Origin: Prorocentrum cordatum
Lineage: Eukaryota; Sar; Dinophyceae; Prorocentrales; Prorocentraceae
Direction of reading: 5' to 3'
Assembly: GCA_963575745.1 (NCBI GenBank)
Contig: CAUYUJ010020540.1
Span: 1 to 64,000, forward strand
Length of the DNA stretch: 64,000 nucleotides
Translations under genes and position numbers: made by a program
Part shown: one piece after another, positions 18,945 through 30,320 of the stretch
How positions within the stretch are numbered: the first letter of the stretch is position 1
How the letters are laid out: each line of letters starts with the position of its first letter
Notes under the pieces: generated by a model
What the model was told of the DNA's origin: nothing
Seen by the model: only the letters and a program-made list of their open reading frames with translations
Databases searched by the model: none

Positions 18945-21900
18945 TCGACAGACCCGGAGTTCGGCGCTAAGCTCGGCAGGACGTGCTCCAACCGCCCTGG
19001 CAGGGGCGACAACCACACACACCGCCCCATCGAGGACGGACAGGTGGTGGCCCAGACGGCCTTTTACCCACCAGCACTGTGTAAGGCCTGGGCAAAGCAT
19101 ATCCTGAAGACGAACACCAGCGCGAGGTACGGCAAGGAGATCTTCACCAGCTTGGAACAGATCCCAGAAGACGCTGAAGAGGAGATGGAGGAGACCCTCG
19201 ACGAGGACCTCTTGCAGGATAACCCCGAGGCCATGGACGACGAGTCGGTCATGAAGGGCCTGGGCATCTCCGAGACACCGACCAAGAAGGAGGAGCTGGA
19301 GATAGAGCAACGGCTGACGCGGCTCCACCGCAACCTCGGCCACCCGAGCAACAAGACGCTGTACAAGATCCTCAAGGCATCGGGAGCACCTCTACAGGCC
19401 CTCCGAGCAGCTCTTCGTCTCCAGTGTCACGCATGCCATGCGGGACAACTACCAAAAGCCGCCAGGGTCGCCTCGGGCATCGAGTTGCCAGGCGCCCTAG
19501 AGGCGCTGGCCTCCGACGGGCTCGAGTGGCTCTCGCCGAAGCAAGACTCTTTCCTGATGACGTTGAATATCGATGAGGGATCCGGGCTCACCAGTGTCAC
19601 CTATCATGGACAGAAGGGAGAGCGCAATGGTAACAGATCGACTCAGGAGGTGATTTCAACATGGAATGACTGGTGCGGGCATTACCGCCGCCCCAGCCTT
19701 CTCCGTTTAGACCCCGAAGGCTGTCATCGGTCACAAGCAGTGGCCAGGTGGTGTTCGGACCGCGGCATCGAGCTGTGGATTGCCCCGGGCGAGGCCCACT
19801 GGCTGATGGGCAAGGTCGAGAGGCGCATCCAGCTGTTCAAGCGATTGATGACGAAGCTGGCAACGCTGGACCCCGACTGCCCGGTCGAGGAGTTGGTGTC
19901 CTGGGCCGTGAGCGCGATCAACACCATGGACAAGGTCGGCAACCACTCCCCGTTCGAGCACGTGATGGGCGTCTCTGGGATGCCGGCCTCGAGCAACCCG
20001 TTCGCCATCATTGACGGGGACACCGGGGAGACTCAGGAGCAGAGGCGCCTCCTCGCGCGCAAAAGCTTCCTGGAAGTAGAGTATGCTGAGCGTCGGCGAC
20101 ACGCCGAACAGGCCCGCAACCGGATCTATCAGACCTGGAATCCGGGGGACCTCGTCTACTTCTGGCGCAAAGGGAAAGGCCTTGACCCTCGCCCTGGGAA
20201 GAAGGGCGGATGGCACGGCCCTGCTCGTGTCCTTGCTCAGGAGAAACGACACGTGGACGGGCGCACCCGTCCGACCTCGGTCATCTGGATCTCCCACGGG
20301 AGCGTGCTCATCAGGTGCGCCCCGGAGCAGCTGCGCGTCGCCTCGGAGGCAGAGAAGATGATCGTCGAATTGCAGCGGCAGAGCAACCTTGGCAAGACCA
20401 TGGCGGAGATCTTGGAGACAGCCAAGGGCGGTACCTATGAAGACCTTCTCGGACAAAATCCTCCAGACCTCCGAGAATACGAGCATCCACCGCAGCCGAC
20501 GATGGCGATCCCCGCGACCGAGGGCCAGACTCTCGAGAACAACAGCGAGGCGGGACTCCCCTCGGGCGCCGACAACGACACACCCGGGGCCCCTGACTCC
20601 TCCAGGCCACCAACACCAAGCTCAGCGACGCAACCTGAAGTGGAACCGAGTGAACCAGATGTCCGACGGTCTCGGTCACCACCAGCTCGTGCAGCTGACC
20701 GGTCAGCAGCCCCATCACGAACGCCAGGGAAAGCACCTACCTCAGCGGCAGTCAGGACGGAGTCTCGAACAGCATCGCGTCCGCCTCCCGCGACCTCGAC
20801 CTCATCGGCGGCCGGTGCCGCATCCCGAGGCGAGTCGAGACCTCGGTGGCGCATGTCACACCGCGGACCAGAGCTCGATCTGTACGTACCGCCGGAGAAG
20901 CGACAGAAAGGTGCAGACGAGGAGATGGCCGACGCGCTGTTCGACAGCAACCACCTGGTCGACCTCTTCAAGGACAAGCTGGACATCACCCTCGGCACCG
21001 ACGAACAGCAGACCGTCTACTTTGAGTACTTGCAGGACGAGAACCCCACTCCAGACGGACGCCGAGGTTTGATGAACCACATCCTGGACAGCTTCGTCGT
21101 CAACCAGCGCCGGAAGGACAAGGTGGAGCTGACCTGGTCCAAGATGAACGCCACCGAGCGTGAGGAGTTCGAGGCAGCCATCGCCAAGGAGACGAACAAC
21201 TGGGTCCAGCATCAGGGACTCCGCGCTGTCCCGACATCTCGGGTAAAGGACGCGGCGGACGTCATCCGGGCAAGGTGGCTCTTCACCCGCAAGTCCGATG
21301 GGAAGGCGAAGGCCCGGCTCGTCCTCCTCGGCTACCAGACGAAGGACCTAGGACAGGAGCCGACAGCCAGCCCCACCGCGTCTCGGCGCGCCCGTCACGT
21401 GATGCTAACAGTGGCCGCCGCGAACCGCTGGAAGCTCATCAAGGGCGACGTCACCTCCGCCTTTCTGCAGGCCCACGACCTCGACAAGGACCTCTTCATC
21501 GAGCCAGATGCCGTCCTCAGAAAGGCCTTCCACGTGCAGGAAGGGGAAATCCTCCAGGTCGTGAAGCCTGGATATGGGATCGGCGAGGCGCCCCGGCACT
21601 GGTGGGAGACGGTCAAGCACGACTTTGCGAAACTTCGACTCCAAGCCTGCGAGTTGGAGCCCTGTCTCTGGAAAGCACGATGTTCCCGGACGGGTATGCT
21701 CATCGGTATGACCATGGCCCACGTCGACGACTTCATCATGGCAGGGGATACCTCCCACCCTGAGTGGCAGGACATGGTCAAGCAGATCCGAGGGCTCTAC
21801 AAGTGGGGCACCTGGGAGGACATGAATGACGGGCTCACCTCTCTCGAACAGCGCGGCGTCACCATCGAGGAGAGCGAGCAGGGCTTCTTCCTACACCAGA

Positions 21901-23063
21901 AGTCGTACATCGACAAGATCAAAGAGGTCAAGGCGGCCAGCGGCAGTAAGCATCGGACCACCGACAGCCTCAAGGACTCTGACAAGACGGTGCTCAGGGC
22001 GTTCTGCGGCGAGATCTACTGGCTTGGCGTGAATACCATGCCATTTCTCTTATTGTGGGTAGCCGACCTCCAGATGAAGATACCAGCAGGTACTCACAAC
22101 CTCTTCACGGCTGCTAACAACATCGTCAAGCTCGTCAAGCAGAGCCGCCACATGGGGATCAGGATCTACCGGCACGCCCTGGACGACCTCGCCATCTTCA
22201 CCTGGTGCGACGCAGCCTGGGCCAGCCGCCCGGACGGACACTCTCAGGGTGGTCATATCACCGCTATATCCTCCAAGGCGGCCATGGACGGGAAGCTCTC
22301 CGAGTTCACGGTCCTCGACTGGGGCTCCAAGAAGCTGCGCCGCGTGGCTCGGTCAAGCCTGGCGGCGGAGGTGCAGGAAGCCGGCGACGCCGAAGGCGAA
22401 CAGAGCATGGTGCGACTGGTACTCGCCGAACTTCTACACAATATGTCTCCACTGCAAGATGCCGCAGCAGCACTACGACGATTACCAGCCATCCTGGTGA
22501 CGGACTGCAAGGCCTTCTACGATGGCGTGGTGCGATCTCAGTCGGCGGGACTGGGACTGGAAGAGCGGAGGACAGCCATCGAGGCTTTGGCTCTCCGCAA
22601 TGCCTTGGACGAGGGTCAAGCGGTCGTGCGCTGGGTTCACTCACACGCACAGATCGCTGACGGTCTAACCAAGGCAAGCTGGCAGGCATTCGGAGTGGTC
22701 CGGGCCTTCCTCGAGAAGCAGCAGTGGCGCCTTATCTACGACGAGCAGTTCATGAGCGCTCGCAAGCGGGCAGCTCTTGGCAAGGGCATCTTCGACGAGA
22801 CGGACCCGACCGACCCGGCCTCAGCTCGTCAGGTACTCGAGGAGCGTAGGTTGGCACGCCAGACACAACCACCAGCCAGCATGGAAGGGAACCCTTCCAG
22901 CTCGACGACATCTACTGGGTTCTCGGCCTCCGAATCCCTGATCATGATCCAGAAGTTGCAGCAGGAGATCGAGGACCATCAGAAGTTCGTCCAGCAGCAC
23001 ACACGGAGCGCAGAGATTGCCTGCGCGCACGGTACAGGGCAGAACCTTTTTCCCCCTGTCTGA
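18945..23063 (+). CDS. pol: Copia Pol: integrase, reverse transcriptase, RNase H
   Basis: Open from the TGA at 18942-18944 to a TGA at 23061-23063. No ATG lies near the front; the text directly after the stop (STDPEFGAKLGRTCS) continues the upstream domain. Counting from a GTG at 19044: the integrase zinc-binding H95, H101, C128, C131 is followed by a catalytic D158, D223, E258 with 35-residue D-E spacing, which is the retroviral-like DD35E. A Pro/Ser linker (about 490-600) precedes RT, with KGDVTSAFLQA (motif A) and AHVDDFIMAG (D895, D896). RNase H has WCDAAWAS (D1056), a SSLAAEVQ Glu, VTDCKAFYD and HVDG-type HAQIADGLTK. The stop codon is made by LTR bases (TC|TGA). It makes and integrates element DNA. 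Confidence 0.9.
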   Translation, partial: STDPEFGAKLGRTCSNRPGRGDNHTHRPIEDGQVVAQTAFYPPALCKAWAKHILKTNTSARYGKEIFTSLEQIPEDAEEEMEETLDEDLLQDNPEAMDDESVMKGLGISETPTKKEELEIEQRLTRLHRNLGHPSNKTLYKILKASGAPLQALRAALRLQCHACHAGQLPKAARVASGIELPGALEALASDGLEWLSPKQDSFLMTLNIDEGSGLTSVTYHGQKGERNGNRSTQEVISTWNDWCGHYRRPSLLRLDPEGCHRSQAVARWCSDRGIELWIAPGEAHWLMGKVERRIQLFKRLMTKLATLDPDCPVEELVSWAVSAINTMDKVGNHSPFEHVMGVSGMPASSNPFAIIDGDTGETQEQRRLLARKSFLEVEYAERRRHAEQARNRIYQTWNPGDLVYFWRKGKGLDPRPGKKGGWHGPARVLAQEKRHVDGRTRPTSVIWISHGSVLIRCAPEQLRVASEAEKMIVELQRQSNLGKTMAEILETAKGGTYEDLLGQNPPDLREYEHPPQPTMAIPATEGQTLENNSEAGLPSGADNDTPGAPDSSRPPTPSSATQPEVEPSEPDVRRSRSPPARAADRSAAPSRTPGKAPTSAAVRTESRTASRPPPATSTSSAAGAASRGESRPRWRMSHRGPELDLYVPPEKRQKGADEEMADALFDSNHLVDLFKDKLDITLGTDEQQTVYFEYLQDENPTPDGRRGLMNHILDSFVVNQRRKDKVELTWSKMNATEREEFEAAIAKETNNWVQHQGLRAVPTSRVKDAADVIRARWLFTRKSDGKAKARLVLLGYQTKDLGQEPTASPTASRRARHVMLTVAAANRWKLIKGDVTSAFLQAHDLDKDLFIEPDAVLRKAFHVQEGEILQVVKPGYGIGEAPRHWWETVKHDFAKLRLQACELEPCLWKARCSRTGMLIGMTMAHVDDFIMAGDTSHPEWQDMVKQIRGLYKWGTWEDMNDGLTSLEQRGVTIEESEQGFFLHQKSYIDKIKEVKAASGSKHRTTDSLKDSDKTVLRAFCGEIYWLGVNTMPFLLLWVADLQMKIPAGTHNLFTAANNIVKLVKQSRHMGIRIYRHALDDLAIFTWCDAAWASRPDGHSQGGHITAISSKAAMDGKLSEFTVLDWGSKKLRRVARSSLAAEVQEAGDAEGEQSMVRLVLAELLHNMSPLQDAAAALRRLPAILVTDCKAFYDGVVRSQSAGLGLEERRTAIEALALRNALDEGQAVVRWVHSHAQIADGLTKASWQAFGVVRAFLEKQQWRLIYDEQFMSARKRAALGKGIFDETDPTDPASARQVLEERRLARQTQPPASMEGNPSSSTTSTGFSASESLIMIQKLQQEIEDHQKFVQQHTRSAEIACAHGTGQNLFPPV

Positions 23064-23344
23064 AAGATACGCAGGAGCAAGCTTGAGCAGCAGCTGTCTC
23101 CTGCCCGTCTGCCCTGTCCGTGCCACCGCCACCCTCGGCTCAAGGCGAGGGAGGGCGGGACTCTTTCTGACAGAGCCTGGCCGTGCCAGGCAGATCGCGC
23201 AGACTACAGCGCGGCCGTTCATATCGTGGACAAAAGGTGTCCTCCGACAATTATCAAGATAATTGACATCGACACATACTTTCTCTCGCTCTTCCTCATC
23301 GTCACCAGCGCGAACGATCGTGAGGACGAGCTCTCGTATTCAGA
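23059..23344 (+). repeat. 3' LTR, 286 bp
   Basis: Same ends as the 5' LTR (TCTGAA/TTCAGA). The sequence directly upstream (ACAGGGCAGAACCTTTTTCCCCCTG) does not contain a classic long purine run, so the plus-strand primer is unclear. Confidence 0.9.
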
Positions 23345-23349
23345 CCAGG
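23345..23349 (+). repeat. 5-bp target-site duplication CCAGG, right
   Basis: Matches 15207-15211 and joins the empty-site sequence of the GC-rich flank. Confidence 0.85.
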
Positions 23350-23518
23350 GGGCCCGCGCGGGCGCTCTCCGGGGTGGCCTCTCGAAGCCCCTCGGGGCCC
23401 TGCGGGCCTGCGGGCCCCCCGGACCCGGGCCGAAGGGGGGAGAAGCCTCCGCTGGCCGCTCCTGGGTGTCACCTTGCTGCCAGGGCGGCGGGCGCGCGCA
23501 GGCCGGCGGCGCGGCGCA

Positions 23519-24010
23519 GAGAGGAGGAGGAGGAGGAGGAGCAGGAGGAGGAGGAGATAGAGAAGGAGCAGGAGGAGGAGGAGACGGAGGAGGAGCAGCA
23601 GCAGCAGCAGGCATGATGCTGATGTTTGGCCAAAGTAAAACGGATGAGCAGGAGGAGGGGGAGGAGGAGGGGGAGGAGGGACGAGGGAGGAGGAGGAGGA
23701 GGAGGAGGAGGAGGAGGAGGAGGAGGAGGAGGAGGAGGAGGAGGAGGAGGAGGGAGAGGCGGGACGAATGACGAGGAGGAGGAAGAAGAGGAGGGGAGGA
23801 GGAGGAGCAGGAGCAGGATGAGGAGGAGGAGGGGGAGGAGGAGGAGGAGGAGGAGGAGGAGGAGGAGGAGGAGGAGGAGGAGGAGTACGAGGAACGACGG
23901 ACGAGGAGGAGCAGGAGGAGGTGGAGGAGGGACGAAGGACGAGGAGGAGAAGAAAGAAGAGCAGGAGGAGCAGGAGGAGCACGAGGAGCAGGAGGAGCAC
24001 AAGAAGCAAC
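23519..24010. repeat. (GGA)n purine tract
   Basis: GAG/GGA-rich with a few AGCAGC interruptions (23593-23612) and one AT-richer island (23613-23645). Gives poly-Gly, poly-Glu or poly-Arg frames only. A triplex-prone mirror-type sequence. Confidence 0.93.
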
Positions 24011-24136
24011 AAGGAGGACCACGTGGACGACACGGGTGCACGACCCCCCCTGGGAGAGACGGGGCCGCCGCTCCGCTGCCATGGCTCTGGCCACTGTGCT
24101 GGCCCACGTCCTGCCCCCGGTGGCGGCGCGGAGGGC

Positions 24137-24484
<348 letters not shown>

Positions 24485-25170
24485 GACTTTTTCAGTCGGC
24501 CAATTTCAAAGAGCCATCGCTTCGCTGACCTACTTCGGCGCCCTCGAGCAGACGACATAGTTGGCAACTCGAGAAGGTCTGCCCCGCTCGTGGTATAGAG
24601 GATCTCGAACCCATGCGTCGGCGCGGGTTACCGGGAGATGGCCAAAAAACGGAATAAGGGCGACAACGAAGACATGCAGCGAATGCGAAAGATGACTACT
24701 GACCATGACGGGGGCGGGGGTGAGAAGAAGCCGAGGGGGACCGGGAACATGATGAGGAAGGGCGAGGACGAGCGGGGGGGACGACGAGGTTGAGGACGGC
24801 ACACTCAAAACTGGCCACGGCGCCGACTTGCCCACCAATTCGGCTATCTGGCAAGCCAGGGCCCACCTCCAGCCTGGCTCGCGCCGCCCTCTTGCGAAGA
24901 GACACTTCCGCTCCGGCTCGGGCCGCCCAGCGCGAAGCGAGGCTGCGTCCTCGCGCCCCGCCCGGGGACGGCGGGAACGCCGTCCCCGCGAGCTCGCCAG
25001 CGAGAAACGCGCAGCCGCACGCGAGGGGCCACAGCAACCAGACCGAGGGAGGCGAGGGGGCCCACGAGGAGGGCCGGGAGAAGCAAAAGTGAGGCAGGGG
25101 AGGAGGGAGGAGAAGGATGCGGAGGAGGACGAAGGCATCTCGGCATCGTTTCGCTCGACACTGTGAGCAG
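24485..25170. other. No recognisable gene
   Basis: Mixed GC-rich sequence. The open minus frame 25516-24530 is Ser/Leu-rich from its repeat half. Nothing resembles a domain. Confidence 0.5.
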
Positions 25171-25179
25171 CTCGGAGCT

Positions 25180-25249
25180 CAAAGGAGGAGGAGGAGGCGG
25201 AGGAGGAGAAGGAGGAGGAGAAGGAGGAGGAGGAGGACGAGGAAGACAA

Positions 25250-25283
<34 letters not shown>

Positions 25284-25492
25284 GAGGAGGAGGAGGAGGA
25301 GGAGGAGGAGGAGGAGGAGGAGGAGGAGGAGGAGGAGGAGGAGGAGAGGAGGCGCGGCACGAGGCAGGAGGAGGAGGCGGAGGAGGTGAAGAAGGAGGCG
25401 GCACGAGGCAGGAGGAGGCGGAGAGGGAGGAGAAGGAGGAGGAGGAGGAGGAGGAGGAGGAGGCAGGAGGAGGAGGGAGGCAGGAGGAGAAG
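25180..25492. repeat. (GGA)n microsatellite
   Basis: GGA/GAG units interrupted by GGCACGAGGCAGG, which itself occurs twice (near 25352 and 25400), indicating local duplication. Confidence 0.93.
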
Positions 25493-25639
25493 CAGAGAGC
25501 ACGCCCGAGCCCTCACACGGGGCTCCCAGGGCCCATAAAGCCCATGGGCATTGCAGGAGCAGCTCCGCGACAGGCGCCGGGAAGGTTTCCGTCACCCAGC
25601 GGAGCTCCCAGCCTCCAACATTGTGATATTGCTTTGGTA

Positions 25640-25834
25640 GGGGAACAACCAATGACATAAACATACAAAGTCGAAAGTCCGCGCGGACTTCTCGGATCGG
25701 CGCTGGACCCCCCTCCATGGCGCGCGGAGCGCGCCAGGGGCGGCGCCGGAGGCGCCGCCAGGGGGTCCCAGCGCCGATCCGAGAAATCCGCGCGGACATC
25801 CGAGTTGTTATGTTTATGTCATTGATTATTCCCC
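25640..25834. mobile_element. Foldback/MITE-like element 1, 195 bp
   Basis: GGGGAACAACCAATGACATA at the left and its near-perfect reverse complement at the right (25809-25834) form ~26-bp terminal inverted repeats. The 15 bases AATGACATAAACATA (25651-25665) are matched exactly at 25809-25823. The interior continues as a long GC-rich hairpin (CCGCGCGGA, CTCGGATCGGCGCTGG, CCCCCC and their partners). No coding capacity and no convincing target duplication. It could be a deletion derivative of a DNA transposon. Confidence 0.8.
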
Positions 25835-26104
25835 AGTTTTAGTTTTTAATTAAAGCTGTGCGCGGCCCGCTTAGCTTCGACCAGAAGAGGCTCGCTCTCG
25901 ACCCGCGAATCAAAAAAAGTTTCCCAGTTTGGGAGGGTCCGAAGCGAGAGCGCGCGCCAACGCCTTCGGGTAGCCAGCGGTCCGCGCGGGAATTGCGCGG
26001 AGCGAGCGCGGCTGGAGTCACTGGGAGGCGCACCTATACACGGCGGGTCAGCGGCCACTCAGGCCCGCAGGTCCTCAACAAGAGGACCGGCGAAACTACG
26101 ATTA

Positions 26105-26255
26105 GGTCGGGCATGTCCTCCCACGGGATGTGTGCAAAAAATGAGAATAATCAGACAATACTCAAAGCTAGTCAAAAAGCAGTCGAGAAATCGTCCCAAG
26201 CACATTTGTGTGACGATTTTTGGACATTCCTCCTGTAGGAGGGACATGCCCGACC
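26105..26255. mobile_element. Foldback/MITE-like element 2, about 151 bp
   Basis: Ends GGTCGGGCATGTCC (26105-26118) and GGACATGCCCGACC (26242-26255), a 14-bp perfect terminal inverted repeat that continues imperfectly (TCCCAC / GTAGGA). AT-richer interior with an AATCGTC...GACGATT inner stem. Short non-coding DNA transposon relic or foldback sequence. Confidence 0.7.
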
Positions 26256-26999
26256 GAAATCTACGATGTATCCTGGGCTCGCTGTTGCAGGCAGAATTGG
26301 GTGAAGCATAGCGCCTGCTGCTCCGGGCAGGGGGGAGGAGGGGGGGAAGAGGAGGGGGGGAGAAAGAGGGGGGAAGAGGAGACAGAAAAACAGCAACTCT
26401 TACTCGGGAGCCCAACGGATCGCGGGAGCAAGACCAGAACGACCCCACACGTGCTCTGAAAATCACAGCTGGGCCTGCACAGCTGCGGCCAAGGGAAGAG
26501 GAGGCAGGCCGCGGAGGAGGAACGAGGGAGGAGGAGGAGGAAGAGGAGGAGGAGGAGGAGGAGGAAGAGGAGGAGGAGGAGGCCTTCTCCCGCGTTCGGC
26601 GCCTGGAGCGCCTCCTGGACGCTGGCGCCGTCGAACGGGCGGGATGGGAAGTCGGCCCACCGGGAAGTCGCCATCGCTCGGACGTCCATCCATCATGCGA
26701 TCTTCGATTTCGAGCGCGCATGCGTCGTCTGATGATCCACATGGTCCTCGATGGTCCTCGCCGAGAAACAGCGCACAGGCCCGCGCGATGCCAAGGGAAG
26801 GAGCCGGGACGTCTGGGGCCACCGCGCGGAAGAAAACGCCGCGCCGGGAGTCTGCGCCTGCCTCTTCCGACCTCTGGGCTCCCCGAAGTCCGCCGGGCGG
26901 CCCCCGGACAGGCCGCTGCAGGCGCCTCCTGCAGCGCCCCAGCGGGCGCGGAGGCGTGCGAGGACGTCCACTCGTAAAAACAAGCAGCCGCATGTGAGC
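26256..26999. other. No recognisable gene
   Basis: Contains GGA/GAG-rich tracts (26330-26385 and 26515-26582). The long minus-strand frame 27102-26059 crosses the foldback element and a Ser run from the purine tract, so it is unlikely to be a gene. Confidence 0.5.
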
Positions 27000-27190
27000 G
27001 ACGATCGAAAACGGGTCTTACGCGAAGTGGCACAGCGACCTTACGAGGTGGCTGACGCGGGCCGCGGGAGCGGCACGCCACATTGGAGACGAGGGCGCTC
27101 ACGCGCGACCTTACGCGGGCAGCTTACGCGCCAATGTCGGCGCAGTCGACCCTGTTGTCTTCCGTCGCTCATGTGCGCCCTGCCTCTGCA
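27000..27190 (+). repeat. Dispersed repeat family 3, copy 2
   Basis: Shares GGGCGCTCACGCGCGA, CAGCTTACGCGC and the TTCCGTCGCTCA word with 13890-14050. Confidence 0.6.
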
Positions 27191-28075
27191 GGTCACAATG
27201 CTGAAGGGCCGGCTGGGGCGCAGTATCGTGAGGATGTCTGCACAGGTGAACCCCAGAGGGGCCCTTCGAGAAACCCCGGCGTCGACTAGACCCGCGGTGG
27301 TCGGGTTCGCGCGTGTTCGCGGAAGAAAAGCTTGGGGAGCTGATTTGGCATGTAAGAACCAGGTCCTGAGGGAAACGGGTCCTGGACCCTAAGGCTCTCC
27401 CCTAGGACCGTCTCTTCATCCGAAGCCGACTCCCGGCAGCCCCACGGCCCGTGGAAGGTCCCAGGAGCCCGAAAAACGGCGAGAACCTCAGGACCTGGCT
27501 CCATCAGGACCCGGTTCCTCCGTGGCGAACTGTAGCAACACCGGCCTCCGCCGATCCCCCCCCCAGCCCCTGGCGGCGCCTCCCAGCCGAGGTCCCTCTC
27601 CTGGCCGTCCATCTCCCGCGGCCCGGGCCGCGGCGGGGGGGGGGGCGGCGGGCCGTGCAGAGGAGCCCCAGCGCACTCGACGCGGGGCAAGGATCGAGTG
27701 ACTGATCGGGCAGCTGAGGGCGGCCGCCATGGCCCGGGGACTGTCCACAGCGGCGCTCCCTCTGCTTCGGGGGCGGCCAAGAGGGGGGCGTCCAAGAGGG
27801 GGGGTGCAAATCATGGCCGTGGCATGTGCGCGGCCCCTGGGAGGAGCAGGGAAGTAATGAAATAAGAAGACGCGACATGAAATCTGAAATATCATGGCCC
27901 ACACCATGATATCCACCTCCCCTAGTCATCACCCCCCTCGTTGCCGCCCCCCACATACGGCGGGCCTGGGACCGTATGAGGCCCCCTGGACAGGCGATGT
28001 CGTCGTGTCTGCCGGCGCGGCGCTGACCGCGTGCTGATGTCTGGCCCTCCTCTCCTGCTCCCCCCCATCCTCTCT
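27191..28075. other. No recognisable gene; small palindrome
   Basis: GC-rich. A perfect ATATCATGG...CCATGATAT hairpin lies at about 27889-27911. Nothing else recognised. Confidence 0.5.
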
Positions 28076-28317
28076 CCTCCTGCTCCCCTCCTCCTCCTCC
28101 TCCTCCGCCTCCTCTCCTCCTCCTCCTCCTCCTCTCCTCTCCTCCTCCTCCTCTCTCCTCCTCCTCCTCTTCTCCGCCTCCTCCGCCTCCTCCGCCTCCT
28201 CCGCCTTCTCCTCCTCCTCTCCTGCCTCCTCCCTCCTCCCCTCCTCCTCCTCCTCCTCCTCCTCCTCCTCTTCCTCCTCCTCCTCCTCTCCTCCTCCTCC
28301 TCCTCTCCTCCTATCCT
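28076..28317. repeat. (CTC)n microsatellite
   Basis: CTC/CTCCTCCG units leading into the ATC tract, the same pairing of CTC and CAT repeats as at 4.3-5.45 kb. Confidence 0.95.
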
Positions 28318-29187
<870 letters not shown>

Positions 29188-29312
29188 TTCCTGCCTCCTC
29201 CTCCTCTTCTGGTGCTCCCCCATCCTCTTCTGGTGCTCTCCTCCTCCTCCTCATCCTCCTCCTCCTCCTCCTCATCATCATCCTCCTCAACCTCATCCTC
29301 CTCCTCCCCGGC
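29188..29312. repeat. (CTC)n microsatellite
   Basis: CTC/CTCAT units with a duplicated CCCATCCTCTTCTGGTGCTC word (near 29209 and 29219-29238). Confidence 0.9.
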
Positions 29313-29329
29313 GGCGCGCCAAGGGGGCG

Positions 29330-29470
29330 GGCGTGAGAGGAGGCAGGTACTCTTAGAAAGCGGCGGGGTCTCGGAGAAGGCTTCACAAAAATCCAGCAAG
29401 GCCAGAGGCCGTCTGGTTTCCTGAGCAGGCCCGCCCCATCTGCCTGTCCCCCTGGGCGCGCCGCCGACAT
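29330..29470 (-). repeat. Dispersed repeat family 1, copy 3 (inverted)
   Basis: Reverse complement carries GGCGGCGCGCCCAGGGGGAC and GGGGCGGGCCTGCTCAGGAA, the same ordered words as copies 1 and 2. Confidence 0.6.
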
Positions 29471-30320
29471 ATGCTCCAGAAGTTGGGGGAGTCCGAAACG
29501 GTAGGTGGAAGCACTTTCTGCATGCATTGGAATCTCCGGGGGTTTTTCGGTGAACCTCGATTTGGACAACATCAACATCGACGTCATTTCAAGAACCTCT
29601 CTGGGAACATCGTCTCGTGGCCTCCTCGGATCTCTTGGGAGGCTTCTGGGAGCCTTGCGGAAGCATTTTGAAGGACTCTAGGGGCTTCCAAGACCCCTCT
29701 TGGCGCAGATGCGGGCCTTCTTTGCGGTTTCTTGTCGACCAGCTGGCAGTATCGGTGTTCTGGCGGGTCTTTTGGAAGCGTAATGGGCACTACCTGGGCC
29801 TTTGTTCGGGGACTCTGACCTACTCGGGGCCTTTTCGGGCCTCTTAGGGGGCTTGTTGGGGCCCTTGGGGTCGGGTGGGGACGTTTCGGACCTTTGCGGG
29901 GCCTCGCGGGGCTTCGTAGGGTTTCTTGGGAACCTCCTGGGATCTTCGTCGGGTTTCGTGGGAGCCTTTTGAATGCCTCGTGGGGCCTCTTGCCGTCTGG
30001 AGGCCTGAAAGGCCGATCAAGCGCGGAGGCGGCGCATGTGTAAAAACCATGGCTGTCACCCAGGTTTTCAAGATGTCGACCTTTCGCGGGAGCCCCGGAG
30101 AACCTCTCGAGGCCCTCTGGAGCGTTGTGGGTCTCTTTTGGAGGCCGCCTCGGGGCCATTTAAGGCCGTCGTGGCAGGGCCACCCTGATGGCATCTTCGG
30201 ATGTCTTGTCGCTATCCTGGGCCATCGTGACACTTCCTGAAATTCTGAGGCCCGTCTGGGGCGGTCGGGCACACCACAGGACGATCCTGTCTGGCCATGG
30301 GGGTCGAGGCCCTGGTTTCT
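29471..30320. repeat. Degenerate G/T-rich short repeats, no gene
   Basis: From about 29600 the words GGGGCCTTTTCGGG, CCTCTTGGGAGG and GGCCTCGTGGGG recur without a fixed period. It resembles a decayed minisatellite. No domain is seen in any frame. Confidence 0.5.

Larger units (their letters stand above)
15207..23349 (+). mobile_element. Full-length Ty1/copia LTR retrotransposon, 8.13 kb
   Basis: Element 15212-23344 with 286-bp LTRs, 5-bp target duplication, primer binding site, gag with zinc knuckle and protease, a methyltransferase-like region, then integrase before RT and RNase H (the copia order). All coding parts are in one frame from 15555 to 23063 with stops only at 17241-17243 (TAG) and 18942-18944 (TGA). 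I could count only two differences between the LTRs (near 15229/23076 and in CAGCGTGAAC versus CAGCGCGAAC), so insertion is recent. Confidence 0.92.

Noticed and set aside
26059-27102. 347-codon minus frame
   Set aside because: Crosses foldback element 2 and a purine tract; no domain.
27889-27911. ATATCATGG...CCATGATAT as a regulatory operator
   Set aside because: A single short palindrome with no gene nearby; could be chance.
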